Shown: piece by piece, positions 7,859 to 15,796 of the stretch
How positions within the stretch are numbered: the first letter of the stretch is position 1
Layout of the letters: every line of letters begins with the position of its first letter
Assembly (NCBI GenBank): GCA_016793355.1
Contig: JAEUMG010000017.1
Span: 1 to 33,135, forward strand
Source of the DNA: Hyphomicrobiales bacterium
GTDB lineage: Bacteria; Pseudomonadota; Alphaproteobacteria; Rhizobiales; Aestuariivirgaceae
DNA length: 33,135 nucleotides
Direction of reading: 5' to 3'
Notes under the pieces: generated by a model
What the model saw: the letters and a program-made list of their open reading frames with translations, nothing else
Told to the model about the DNA's origin: nothing
The model's database searches: none
Position numbers and translations under genes: made by a program

Positions 7859-8938
7859 ATGACCACATATCGTCCCCGCTATCGTCCGAACCGGCGCTCC
7901 TTGCTGCAGGGCGCGGGCATTGCCGCGGTCGGACTGACAATGCTTCCGCGCTTTTCGCTCGCCGACGAGGAGAAGAAACTCAACTTCTACAATTGGGATA
8001 CTTATATCGGCGAAACGACGCTGGCCGACTTCGAAGCCGCCACCGGTATCCAGACCAAGATGGATCTGTTCGCCGACAATGACGAACTCTTCGCCAAGCT
8101 CAAAGGCGGCAATCCCGGCTATGACGTGATCGTTCCGACCAATGACAATCTCGAGCGGATGATCAAGGCCAATATGGTGATGCCGCTCGATCATGCGAAG
8201 ATCCCGAACATGGCCAATATCGATGAGCCATTCCGGGATTCGGCTTTCGATCCCGGCCGCAAATATTCGATCCCCTATATGTGGGGAACTCTGGGCATCG
8301 GCTATCGCAAGTCGAAGATCGACGGCGTCGTCGATTCGTGGAAGCTGCTGCTCGATTCCGACCAGCTCGCCGGCAAGATCTCGCTGCTGGGCGATGCTCA
8401 GAATGTGCTCGGTCCGACGCTGAAGTATCTCGGATATTCCTACAACTCGACAAACATGGACGAGTTGAAGAAGGCAGAGGAGCTCCTCATCCAGCAGAAG
8501 AAGAACGTCAAGGTATTTGCCGACGACAACGGTCAGGATCTGCTCGCTTCGGGCGAAGTCGATGCCTGCATGGAGTGGAACGGCGACATCATCCAGGTGA
8601 TGAAGGAGGATGACGACCTTGCCTATGTCGTGCCGACCGAAGGCTCGCTCCTGTGGCAGGATACGATGGCGATCCCGGTGGGCGCGCCGCATCCGATGAA
8701 TGCCCATCTGTTCCTCGATTTCATCCTGGGGCCCGAGGCGGGCAAGATCATCGCCGACACGATCCAGTATGCGACCGCGAATGCGGCTGCGAAGAAGCTG
8801 ATGGACAAGGACTATCTCGAGAATCCGGCGATCTTCCCGCCGCCTGAAATCATCGCCAAGTGCGAGCCGGCCCTCTATCTTGGAGAAGAGGCAACGAAAG
8901 TGCGCGATGAAATCTGGACGCGCATCCAGGCCGCCTGA
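7859..8938 (+). CDS. Periplasmic putrescine/polyamine-binding protein (PotD/PotF family)
   Basis: A 359-residue solute-binding protein for a polyamine ABC importer. The N-terminus carries a twin-arginine signal (NRRSLLQG with arginines at 12-13, then a hydrophobic stretch ending FSLADEE), so Tat export is likely. The mature part starts with the family hallmark LNFYNWDTYIGE and has DVIVPTNDNLERM, IPYMWGTLGIGYRKSKID and WNGDIIQVM, as in PotD/PotF. The frame opens to 7823, but the ATG at 7859-7861 has GAGG eight bases upstream. The partner genes potB, potC and potA lie 4 kb downstream, separated by the TRAP/SDR block. Putrescine, spermidine or agmatine are all possible ligands. A strong terminator follows. 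Confidence 0.92.
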   Translation: MTTYRPRYRPNRRSLLQGAGIAAVGLTMLPRFSLADEEKKLNFYNWDTYIGETTLADFEAATGIQTKMDLFADNDELFAKLKGGNPGYDVIVPTNDNLERMIKANMVMPLDHAKIPNMANIDEPFRDSAFDPGRKYSIPYMWGTLGIGYRKSKIDGVVDSWKLLLDSDQLAGKISLLGDAQNVLGPTLKYLGYSYNSTNMDELKKAEELLIQQKKNVKVFADDNGQDLLASGEVDACMEWNGDIIQVMKEDDDLAYVVPTEGSLLWQDTMAIPVGAPHPMNAHLFLDFILGPEAGKIIADTIQYATANAAAKKLMDKDYLENPAIFPPPEIIAKCEPALYLGEEATKVRDEIWTRIQAA

Positions 8939-8953
8939 TTTCCCGACAGCAAT

Positions 8954-8989
8954 AACCCCCTCTCCCGCCGGGGAGAGGGGGTTTTCTTA
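8954..8989. terminator. Intrinsic terminator between convergent genes
   Basis: An 11-bp perfect GC stem, CCCCCTCTCCC (8956-8966) with GGGAGAGGGGG (8971-8981), has a GCCG loop and extends by two A-T pairs. TTTTCTT follows on the plus strand. It sits 15 bases after the binding-protein stop and just before the stop of the convergent dctP, so it could serve both. The upstream side has only AATAA, so it is better on the plus strand. The CCCTCTCCC/GGGAGAGGG core is the same as in the repeat near 33030-33052. Confidence 0.9.
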
Positions 8990-8995
8990 TGCCGG

Positions 8996-10081
8996 TTAGC
9001 GGTAGGGGTAGCCCGCCTTTTCCATGGTATTGGCGTAGACCTTGAACGCCTCGACGACCTTGGCCGAGCGCGGGCTCGAGGCGGCGACCTCGTCCCAGAA
9101 CTCCTTGGAATCGTTGACGACCTGCGCCCATTCGGCGTCGGGCAACGACGTCAGTTCCATCTTCTCGCCCTCGACGCGAAGCTTCGCCTCGCCGCCCCAG
9201 TACCAGACATTGCGATAGTAATGCGACTGGTCGATGGTCGAGCGGAAGAGCTGCTGCAGATGCGGCGGCACCTTCTTCCAGCTTTCGGTGTTGGCGAAGT
9301 ATGAGCCGCACCAGGCACCCGTGACGCTGTTGGTGAGCGCGTAGTTGCAGACATCGGCCCAGCCGACCTCGTAGGCCTCGGTGAAACCGCACCAGGCGAC
9401 GCCATCAAGCTCGCCGGTCTGGATGGCGACTTCGACATTGTCCCACGGCACGGTTACGGGAACGAGTCCGTACCGCGACAGGAACTTGCCGGCGGTCGGC
9501 ACGCCGAAGACGCGCTTGCCGCTCATGTCCGCGAGACTCCTGATCGGCGTCTTGGTGAAGATGTGGAGCGGGTCCCAGGCGCCTGCCGAAAGCCATGTGA
9601 CATTCTCGACTTCGCCATAGGCCTCGGCCCAGATCTCGTTGAGGCCGTAATAGGCAAAGAGCGCCGGCAGATCGAGGCTGAAGCGCGTATTGAACGGGAA
9701 GTAACCGCCGAACACCGCGATATCGACGGGCGAGGCCATCGTCGCGTCGTCGGATTGCACGGCATCGATGGTGCCCTGCTGCATGGCGCGGAAGAGCTCC
9801 GCGGTCGGCACGAGCTGGTCGGCGTAGTAGAGCTCGATCACCATTTCGCCGTTGGCGGCAATGTTGAAGGCATCGATCTGCGGCTTGATGACATGCGCAC
9901 CGAGCGGCGCACCGGAATAGGTCTGCAGGCGCCACTTGATCGGCGCCTGGGCACGCACGACGGCGGGCGCGACAACCGTAGCGGCGGCGGCGACGCCGCC
10001 AAAACCGACGCTCTTCATGAATTTGCGGCGGCTTTCCAGAATCCGCTCGGACGGTGACTTGGGTTTTTCGGTAACAGGCAT
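8996..10081 (-). CDS. dctP: TRAP transporter solute-binding protein (DctP family)
   Basis: A 361-residue periplasmic receptor of a tripartite ATP-independent transporter. The N-terminus has a textbook Tat motif SRRKFMK (residues 17-23) and a hydrophobic stretch ending VVRAQA. The mature region has DctP features: helix-rich body, AELFRAMQQGTIDAV, GKRVFGVPTAGKFLSRYG and VEVAIQTGELDGVAWCGFTEAYEVGW. The last block resembles receptors for keto acids, mannitol or chloroaromatic compounds. Those ligands are family labels, not evidence for this protein. It is the third gene of the minus-strand dctQ-dctM-dctP operon, 63 bases after dctM. GGGAG lies about 11 bases before its ATG. Confidence 0.92.
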   Translation of the reverse strand: MPVTEKPKSPSERILESRRKFMKSVGFGGVAAAATVVAPAVVRAQAPIKWRLQTYSGAPLGAHVIKPQIDAFNIAANGEMVIELYYADQLVPTAELFRAMQQGTIDAVQSDDATMASPVDIAVFGGYFPFNTRFSLDLPALFAYYGLNEIWAEAYGEVENVTWLSAGAWDPLHIFTKTPIRSLADMSGKRVFGVPTAGKFLSRYGLVPVTVPWDNVEVAIQTGELDGVAWCGFTEAYEVGWADVCNYALTNSVTGAWCGSYFANTESWKKVPPHLQQLFRSTIDQSHYYRNVWYWGGEAKLRVEGEKMELTSLPDAEWAQVVNDSKEFWDEVAASSPRSAKVVEAFKVYANTMEKAGYPYR

Positions 10082-10144
10082 GAGTGACGTTCTCCCTAGT
10101 TGGTTTGTACGAGGCTTATGGGGCTGGAAAGCGGGCCAGCCTCC

Positions 10145-11467
10145 CTATTTTCCGTAGACAGACTTTGGCAGCCAAAGGGCTATCTCCGGGAAAATCATGA
10201 CAATCCCGATCGTCGCCACCATCATGAGGACGAAGGGCCAGATCGAGCGATAGATGTCGGCCAGTGTTATCTCCTTCGGTGCCAGGGCCCGCATCAGAAA
10301 CAGGTTATAGCCGAATGGCGGCGTTATATAAGCGATCTGGCAGGTAATGGTATAGAGAACTCCAAACCATACCAAATCGTAACCCAGGACCTTGACCAGC
10401 GGAATATAGAGCGGCGCCACGATGACCAGCATGGCCGTGTCGTCCAGAAAGATACCGAGGATGATGAATGTGGACATCATCATCAGCAGGACCATCCACG
10501 GCTCCAAATGTAACTGGCCGATGAACAGATTTTCGAGGGCCCGGGCAGCGCCGAGCCCGTCGAACACGGCGCCAAAGGCAAGCGCCGCCAGGATAAGCCA
10601 CAGGAACATCGCCGAAATGTTGAGGGTCTTGCGCGCCGTTTCCCACACTACTCTTCGCGTCAGGCGCCCCTTGACCCAAGCGGCGAGGGTCGAGGCCGTC
10701 GCGCCAACGGCCGAGCTTTCGACCAGGCTCGTATAGCCCATGACGAACAGGCCGGTCATGAAGAAGAAGATCAGGAACGGGATGACGCCGGCGCGAAGCA
10801 ATTTGAGCTTCTCCGACATGGGCATCTGAAGGTCTTCATCCCTCACGGTCGGTGCGAGGCTCGGATTGAGGCGGCAGCGCACCACGATATAGATGACGAA
10901 GATCGTTGCCATCAGCAGACCGGGCAGCGCGCCGGCGAGCCACAATTGCCCGACGGGCTGGCGCGCGATCATGCCGTAAAGGACAAGAACGACGCTCGGC
11001 GGAATGAGAATCCCCAATGAGGAACCGCCCTGCACGATTCCGGTGATCATGACCTTGTCGTAGCCGCGCCTGAGCATCTCAGGCAGCGCGATCGTTGCGC
11101 CAATGGCCATGCCGGCCACCGACAGGCCGTTGATCGCGGAGATGATGACCATCAGGAATATCGTGCCGATGGCAAGGCCGCCGCGCAGCCGGCCAAACCA
11201 GACATGCAGCATGCGGTAGAGATCTTCAGCGATGCCGGCCTCCGACAGGATGTAGCCCATGTAAATAAACAAGGGCAGCGTCAGCATCGGGAACCAGTTG
11301 AAGAGCTTGAAGGCCTGACTGAATGGCATTTCGACCGCGCCCTGCCCGTAAAGCAGGAGTGCTGCGGCCGAGGCGACGAAACCGATGGCGGCAAAGACGC
11401 GCTGGCCCGTCCCGAGCATGAGCATCATGGCGCCGAACATCGCCAGCGCGATCAGTTCGTAGCTCAT
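10145..11467 (-). CDS. dctM: TRAP transporter large permease (DctM family)
   Basis: A 440-residue, very hydrophobic inner-membrane protein with about a dozen predicted membrane segments, the transport subunit of a TRAP system. Typical DctM features are SAINGLSVAGMAIGATIALPEMLRRGYD, GIVQGGSSLGILIPPSVVLVLYG and the C-terminal IAYITPPFGYNLFLM. These use an ion gradient, usually sodium, to move the solute delivered by DctP. The frame is open up to 11587, but that would run through dctQ. The ATG at 11465-11467 overlaps the dctQ stop by four bases (ATGA), which fixes the start and implies translational coupling. The variant with VFDGLGAARALE is common in the mannitol/chloroaromatic subfamily. The substrate is not known. 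Confidence 0.93.
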   Translation of the reverse strand: MSYELIALAMFGAMMLMLGTGQRVFAAIGFVASAAALLLYGQGAVEMPFSQAFKLFNWFPMLTLPLFIYMGYILSEAGIAEDLYRMLHVWFGRLRGGLAIGTIFLMVIISAINGLSVAGMAIGATIALPEMLRRGYDKVMITGIVQGGSSLGILIPPSVVLVLYGMIARQPVGQLWLAGALPGLLMATIFVIYIVVRCRLNPSLAPTVRDEDLQMPMSEKLKLLRAGVIPFLIFFFMTGLFVMGYTSLVESSAVGATASTLAAWVKGRLTRRVVWETARKTLNISAMFLWLILAALAFGAVFDGLGAARALENLFIGQLHLEPWMVLLMMMSTFIILGIFLDDTAMLVIVAPLYIPLVKVLGYDLVWFGVLYTITCQIAYITPPFGYNLFLMRALAPKEITLADIYRSIWPFVLMMVATIGIVMIFPEIALWLPKSVYGK

Positions 11468-11976
11468 GCGAAGGACTTTCCGCGAACGGCAGCGAAATGC
11501 TTGAACAACAGGGAAATCGACTGCAATAGCATAAGCACGAGGCAAACGGTCATCAGCGCCTTGATTGGAATCATGGACGGATTCCATATCGAAAAGCGCG
11601 TCTCATTCGTGGCGATCGCATATCTGAGGCTGGAGATGCTGCCGATGAGCAGGACCGTGATGTAGAAGGCCAGGCAGCCGACGGTTGCAAGATCGACCCA
11701 GGATTTGCCCCGCGGCGACAGGTTCGCGTAGATGAGGTCCATGCGGACATGCTCATCATTCTTGAGCGTCGCGGCACCTCCCATGAAGTAGTATGCGGTC
11801 AGCGTGAACTGGACGAATTCGACGCACCAATGCAGCGGGACCTGGACCACGTTGCGCATGATGGCGTCGAGAAGCAGTATCGCAATCATCAGGAAGATCA
11901 GGAACATCGCAACGATCCCGACCCATTCCGAGATCGCGTCGACCCACCTGACATAGGTCTTCATAAGGCCATTCAT
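11464..11976 (-). CDS. dctQ: TRAP transporter small permease (DctQ family)
   Basis: A 170-residue protein with four predicted membrane helices, the small membrane subunit that pairs with DctM. The segments WVGIVAMFLIFLMIAILLLDAIMRNV and WCVEFVQFTLTAYYFMGGAATL, followed by DEHVRMDLIY, match the DctQ signature (ExxR/DEHVR region). The frame is open to 12051. I chose the ATG at 11974-11976 because GGGGA lies five bases upstream and because the extension has unusual Gly/Trp-rich composition. An internal ATG at 11962-11964 is possible. It is the first gene of the TRAP operon, reading away from the SDR gene at 12152. Confidence 0.9.
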   Translation of the reverse strand: MNGLMKTYVRWVDAISEWVGIVAMFLIFLMIAILLLDAIMRNVVQVPLHWCVEFVQFTLTAYYFMGGAATLKNDEHVRMDLIYANLSPRGKSWVDLATVGCLAFYITVLLIGSISSLRYAIATNETRFSIWNPSMIPIKALMTVCLVLMLLQSISLLFKHFAAVRGKSFA

Positions 11977-12078
11977 CAAATCCCCGTCCCACCCTGGACC
12001 CGCACCCCAATCCCCCGCAGGCCCTTGACGATAGTGCCATTGCCGGTACACGGACTGTCAATGATAAAATAGGGGCAC

Positions 12079-12103
12079 TGAAACAGGCCATCTTGCCGTT
12101 TCA
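12079..12103. promoter_or_regulatory. Dyad operator candidate between dctQ and the SDR gene
   Basis: Perfect 6-base arms TGAAAC (12079-12084) and GTTTCA (12098-12103) are separated by 13 bases. They lie in the 175-base divergent gap, about 50 bases before the SDR start and about 100 bases before dctQ. Just beyond it, the minus strand has a TTGACA hexamer (plus-strand complement around 12056-12061) reading toward dctQ, though without a convincing -10. A site regulating both directions is inference. Confidence 0.4.
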
Positions 12104-12151
12104 AAGTCCTCTACCTAAGACCCAACAAGACCTTGACGGAACCAGAAGACC

Positions 12152-12910
12152 ATGAATGTACCAAGCTACAATTTTGCCGGCAGGGCAGCGATCGTCACCG
12201 GCGCGGGCGGCGGCATGGGAGAGGCCATCGCACGCGACCTGGCCAAGGCCGGAGCAACGGTCACGGCTATAGACCTGAAGCCATGCCCGGCGAGCCTTTC
12301 GGGCGAAAAGTCCGTGAGTTTCGTTCAAGGGGACCTGCGCGACCGCAGCTTCGTGGAGGCAACGATTGCGGGCGCTCACGCGCGATCAGGACGGCTCGAC
12401 TATCTCGTCAACGTGGCGGGGGTGCTTTGGTTTGGCCGCGACAAGTCGCTGCTCGAAATGGATCTCGGGGTGTGGGACGAGGTCATGGACATAAATCTGA
12501 AGAGCATGGTGCTCACCAGCCGCGCCGCGACGCCCTTCATGCGCGGGTCGGGGGGCGGCGCAATGGTGCATTTTTCAACGATTCAATGGATGCGCGGCGA
12601 CCTCAAGCCGCAGGATGCCTATCAGGCGTCGAAGGCCGCGGTCTGCGCCGTTTCGCGATCCCTCGCCATGCAATTGGCGGCGGACGGCATCCGCTCCAAC
12701 ACGATCTGTCCGGGCCCGACGCTGACCCCGCTCCAGGCGCGCTGGGACACCGAAAAGCTCCGCGCCGAAGTTGCAGATTATATTCCGCTAAAGCGCATCG
12801 GCACGGCCGATGACATGGCCAATGCGGCGCTGTTCCTGCTTTCAGACGGGGCAAGCTTCATCACCGGCGTCGATCTCGTGGTCGATGGCGGCGTGCTGCT
12901 TCGGAACTGA
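12152..12910 (+). CDS. Short-chain dehydrogenase/reductase (SDR)
   Basis: A 252-residue classical SDR. The cofactor motif TGAGGGMG is at residues 16-23 and the structural NVAG at 87-90. The catalytic residues are S142, Y157 and K161 (YQASK), with N115 in DINLKS completing the tetrad. An acidic residue (D41 in AIDLKP) at the end of beta-2 suggests NAD rather than NADP. The C-terminal PGPTLTPL and FITGVDLVVDGG segments are normal for the family. It oxidises or reduces an alcohol/ketone pair that I cannot name. It diverges from the TRAP operon, so processing the TRAP-imported compound is a reasonable guess. It does not look like a polyamine enzyme. Confidence 0.9.
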   Translation: MNVPSYNFAGRAAIVTGAGGGMGEAIARDLAKAGATVTAIDLKPCPASLSGEKSVSFVQGDLRDRSFVEATIAGAHARSGRLDYLVNVAGVLWFGRDKSLLEMDLGVWDEVMDINLKSMVLTSRAATPFMRGSGGGAMVHFSTIQWMRGDLKPQDAYQASKAAVCAVSRSLAMQLAADGIRSNTICPGPTLTPLQARWDTEKLRAEVADYIPLKRIGTADDMANAALFLLSDGASFITGVDLVVDGGVLLRN

Positions 12911-12977
12911 GGCGAGTTGCCGCTGACGGGATTTCCGGTCTAGCATCGTAACGGCGAGGGACAGCCGCGGGGGGATT

Positions 12978-13850
12978 TTGGAGAGCTGGAGGAATAATAG
13001 CAGAGCTTTCTGGGCGCTTGCCTTGCCGGGCGGGTTATGGCTCGCCCTCTTCTTCGTCATACCGCTTGGCCTCATGTGGTTCATGTCCTTCGGCGAGAAG
13101 GCGGTCATCGACGGCGAGATCTCGATTACCGAGATCGACATTACCGGCACACTGGCGAATTACGCGCGGAGTTTCGACCCGCTCTATCTGACGATCATGT
13201 GGAAGTCGATCTGGATCAGCGCGCTTGCCACCGCGCTGTGTCTTGCCACCGCCTACCCGATCGCCTTCGGCATCTGCTTTGCTCCCGCCAAGTGGAAGCC
13301 CTATCTGCTGCTCCTCATCATCCTGCCCTTCTGGATCAACCTGCTCATCCGCACCTATGCGCTGATCGCGGTTTTTCGCACCCAGGGCTATCTCAATCTG
13401 TCGCTGGGCTGGATCGGGCTCGGCCCCTTCGACATGCTCTACAATAACGGGGCGGTCATATTCGGCCTGGTCTATGTCTACATGCCGTTCATGGTCCTGC
13501 CGCTCTATGCAACGATCGAGCGGCTCGACAAATCGTTCCTCGAAGCAAGCCTCGATCTCGGCGCGTCGCAGTTCACAACATTCTTGAAAGTCACGGTGCC
13601 GCTCACCATGCCGGGGATCATTTCCGGCATTTTGCTCGTTTTCATTCCCTGCCTCGGCTCGTTTCTGACGCCCGATCTTCTCGGCGGGGCCAATGCGATC
13701 ATGATCGGCAATGTCATCGAGCGGCAATTCAAGGCGGCGAATGACTGGCCGTTCGGTTCGGCACTCTCATTCCTCCTGATGTATGCGACTTTCGGCGCGC
13801 TTGCCCTGCGATCGCTTTTTGCGCGGCGCAGCAAAGGCGTGGACATCTGA
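12978..13850 (+). CDS. potB: Polyamine ABC transporter permease PotB-like
   Basis: A 290-residue inner-membrane permease with about six membrane helices. It has the EAA-type loop LEASLDLGASQFTTFLKVTVPLTMPGI through which it contacts the ATPase. WINLLIRTYALIAVF and CLGSFLTPDLLGG are typical of PotB/PotH. The start is a TTG at 12978-12980, with GGGGGGA four bases upstream. I found no in-frame ATG near the N-terminus, and the first membrane helix starts about 15 residues in, so the TTG is likely right. Its stop overlaps the potC start (TGATG). With potC and potA it would import the ligand of the binding protein at 7859. Confidence 0.92.
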   Translation: MESWRNNSRAFWALALPGGLWLALFFVIPLGLMWFMSFGEKAVIDGEISITEIDITGTLANYARSFDPLYLTIMWKSIWISALATALCLATAYPIAFGICFAPAKWKPYLLLLIILPFWINLLIRTYALIAVFRTQGYLNLSLGWIGLGPFDMLYNNGAVIFGLVYVYMPFMVLPLYATIERLDKSFLEASLDLGASQFTTFLKVTVPLTMPGIISGILLVFIPCLGSFLTPDLLGGANAIMIGNVIERQFKAANDWPFGSALSFLLMYATFGALALRSLFARRSKGVDI

Positions 13851-14698
13851 TGGCCGGGCAGCTGAAACTCGGCCAGGGCCCGCTCGACTACGGCAACCGC
13901 CTGTGGCTGAAGCTTCTCTTCGCCGCCATCATCTTCGTGCTTTATGTGCCGATCATCACGCTGATCGCGTTTTCGTTCAACACCGACAGGCGCGGCATCG
14001 TGTGGCGCGGCTTCACCTTCGACAATTACGTGAAGGCCTGGAACAACGCCTCGCTGCAGGAGGCATTGATCAATTCGCTCATGATCGCCTTCATCGCCAC
14101 GATCATCGCGACGATACTCGGGGCGTTGACGGCGCTATTGCTGTGGCGGTTCCGCTTCCCCGGCAAGGGCGCCTATGAAGGCTTCATGGCGTTGCCTATC
14201 GTGATCCCGGAGATCTGCATGGGCGTCTCGCTGCTGCTGTTCTTCATCAATACGGGGATGATGGATCTTTCGGTAAAACTCATCTGGCCGTTCAATCTCC
14301 TGAACATCATTATCGCGCATGTGGCCTTCTGCTTCCCCTTCGTGGCGGTCGTGGTGCGCTCGCGCCTCGTCGGCTTCAACCGGCAACTGGAGGAAGCCTC
14401 GAAGGACCTGGGCGCGTCGGAATGGCAGACATTCTGGAGCATCATCGTGCCCTTCATGATGCCGGGGCTCATCGCCGGCGCGCTGCTCGCCTTCACCCTG
14501 TCGCTCGACGATTTCGTCATCACCTTCTTCACCTCGGGGCCGGAGACGGTGACCTTCCCCGTCAAGGTCTATTCGCTGGTCCGCCGCGGCGTTTCGCCCG
14601 AGATCAATGCCGCATCGACGGTGCTCATCGTCGTCACCGTCATCGCCACCATACTCGCCATGAAGCTTCAGGCGCCGGCCAAAACGGAAAAGAGCTGA
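13850..14698 (+). CDS. potC: Polyamine ABC transporter permease PotC-like
   Basis: A 282-residue permease with about six membrane helices and the EAA loop LEEASKDLGASEWQTFWSIIVPFMMPGLIAG. The block LAFTLSLDDFVITFFTSGP is diagnostic of the PotC/PotI group. It starts at an ATG sharing one base with the potB stop, so the two are translationally coupled. It forms the second half of the membrane channel for putrescine or a related polyamine. potA follows four bases after the stop. Confidence 0.93.
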   Translation: MAGQLKLGQGPLDYGNRLWLKLLFAAIIFVLYVPIITLIAFSFNTDRRGIVWRGFTFDNYVKAWNNASLQEALINSLMIAFIATIIATILGALTALLLWRFRFPGKGAYEGFMALPIVIPEICMGVSLLLFFINTGMMDLSVKLIWPFNLLNIIIAHVAFCFPFVAVVVRSRLVGFNRQLEEASKDLGASEWQTFWSIIVPFMMPGLIAGALLAFTLSLDDFVITFFTSGPETVTFPVKVYSLVRRGVSPEINAASTVLIVVTVIATILAMKLQAPAKTEKS

Positions 14699-14702
14699 GA
14701 TC

Positions 14703-15791
14703 ATGTCCGAAACGATCGTCTCCATCCGCAATGTCACCAAGAGCTTCCCCGGAGGCGTCAAGGCCGTCGACAATGTCTCCTTCGACATCGCGCAAAACGA
14801 GTTCTTCGCGCTGCTCGGGCCCTCGGGCTGCGGCAAGACCACCCTGCTGCGCATGATCTCCGGTCTCGAGACACCGACCGCCGGGCAGATCGTCATTGGC
14901 GGCGAGGACATGGCATTGACACCGCCCAACAAACGGCCGACCAACATGGTGTTCCAGTCCTATGCGGTGTTTCCGCATATGACGGTCGCCGACAATGTCG
15001 CCTATGGGCTGAAGGTGACCGGGGTGCCGCGCGACGAGACCAAGCGACGGGTCGCCGAAGCGCTTGAGATGGTCAAGCTCACCGCTCTTGCCGATCGCAA
15101 GCCCGACCAGATGTCGGGCGGGCAAAGGCAGCGCGTGGCCCTGGCGCGCGCACTGGTGAAGCGGCCCAAGGTGCTGCTGCTCGATGAGCCGCTCTCGGCG
15201 CTCGACGCCAAGTTGCGCGACGAGATGCGGCTGGAGCTCACGCGGCTCCAGGAAAATGTCGGCATCACCTTCATCATCGTCACGCATGACCAGGACGAGG
15301 CCCTGTCGATGGCCAGCCGCATCGCGGTCATGGATCGCGGCGCGGTGCGCCAGATCGCGACTCCGTCCGAGCTTTACGAGCACCCCTCGAGCCGCTTCGT
15401 CGCCGATTTCATCGGCAAGGTGAATTTGATCGAGGCGCAGGTGATTTCGAACACGGCAGGCGCACTCGTCTGCGAGGTGAAGGGGCTCGGCCGTCTCGAA
15501 CTTCCGACCGCATCGCCCGCGGCCGGAACGATCGCCATCGCGGTGCGTCCCGAGAAGCTGAAGATCGGTACGAGCGAACCGCTCGCCGCCAATGTCATCA
15601 AGACGCGCGGCAAGGTGCGCGATGTCGCCTATTATGGCGATACCAGCCATGTCGTCGTCGCGGTCGACAACGGACCGGATCTCTCGGTCAATGTGCAGAA
15701 TGAGTCGCGACTGGGCGGCGCGGGCGTCGAGCGCGGCCAGGAGGTGTGGCTCCACTGGTCGCCGAACGACACCCTCGTTTTGACGGAGTAA
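14703..15791 (+). CDS. potA: Polyamine ABC transporter ATPase PotA-like
   Basis: A 362-residue cytoplasmic ATPase. Walker A is GPSGCGKTT (39-47), the Q-loop VFQSYAVFPHMTV, the ABC signature MSGGQRQR (137-144), Walker B LLLDEP (158-163) and the switch histidine is in VTHDQDEA. The C-terminal third is the TOBE-type regulatory domain usual for PotA/MalK-like ATPases (IAVRPEKLKI onward). It energises the PotBC permease. It is tightly spaced after potC and followed by the agmatinase gene, whose ribosome binding site lies inside its last codons. Confidence 0.95.
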   Translation: MSETIVSIRNVTKSFPGGVKAVDNVSFDIAQNEFFALLGPSGCGKTTLLRMISGLETPTAGQIVIGGEDMALTPPNKRPTNMVFQSYAVFPHMTVADNVAYGLKVTGVPRDETKRRVAEALEMVKLTALADRKPDQMSGGQRQRVALARALVKRPKVLLLDEPLSALDAKLRDEMRLELTRLQENVGITFIIVTHDQDEALSMASRIAVMDRGAVRQIATPSELYEHPSSRFVADFIGKVNLIEAQVISNTAGALVCEVKGLGRLELPTASPAAGTIAIAVRPEKLKIGTSEPLAANVIKTRGKVRDVAYYGDTSHVVVAVDNGPDLSVNVQNESRLGGAGVERGQEVWLHWSPNDTLVLTE

Positions 15792-15796
15792 GCGCC

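Noticed and set aside
8996-12910. Genomic island or prophage with attachment sites around the TRAP/SDR block
   Set aside because: No integrase, tRNA or flanking direct repeat seen; base composition appears like that of the neighbours.
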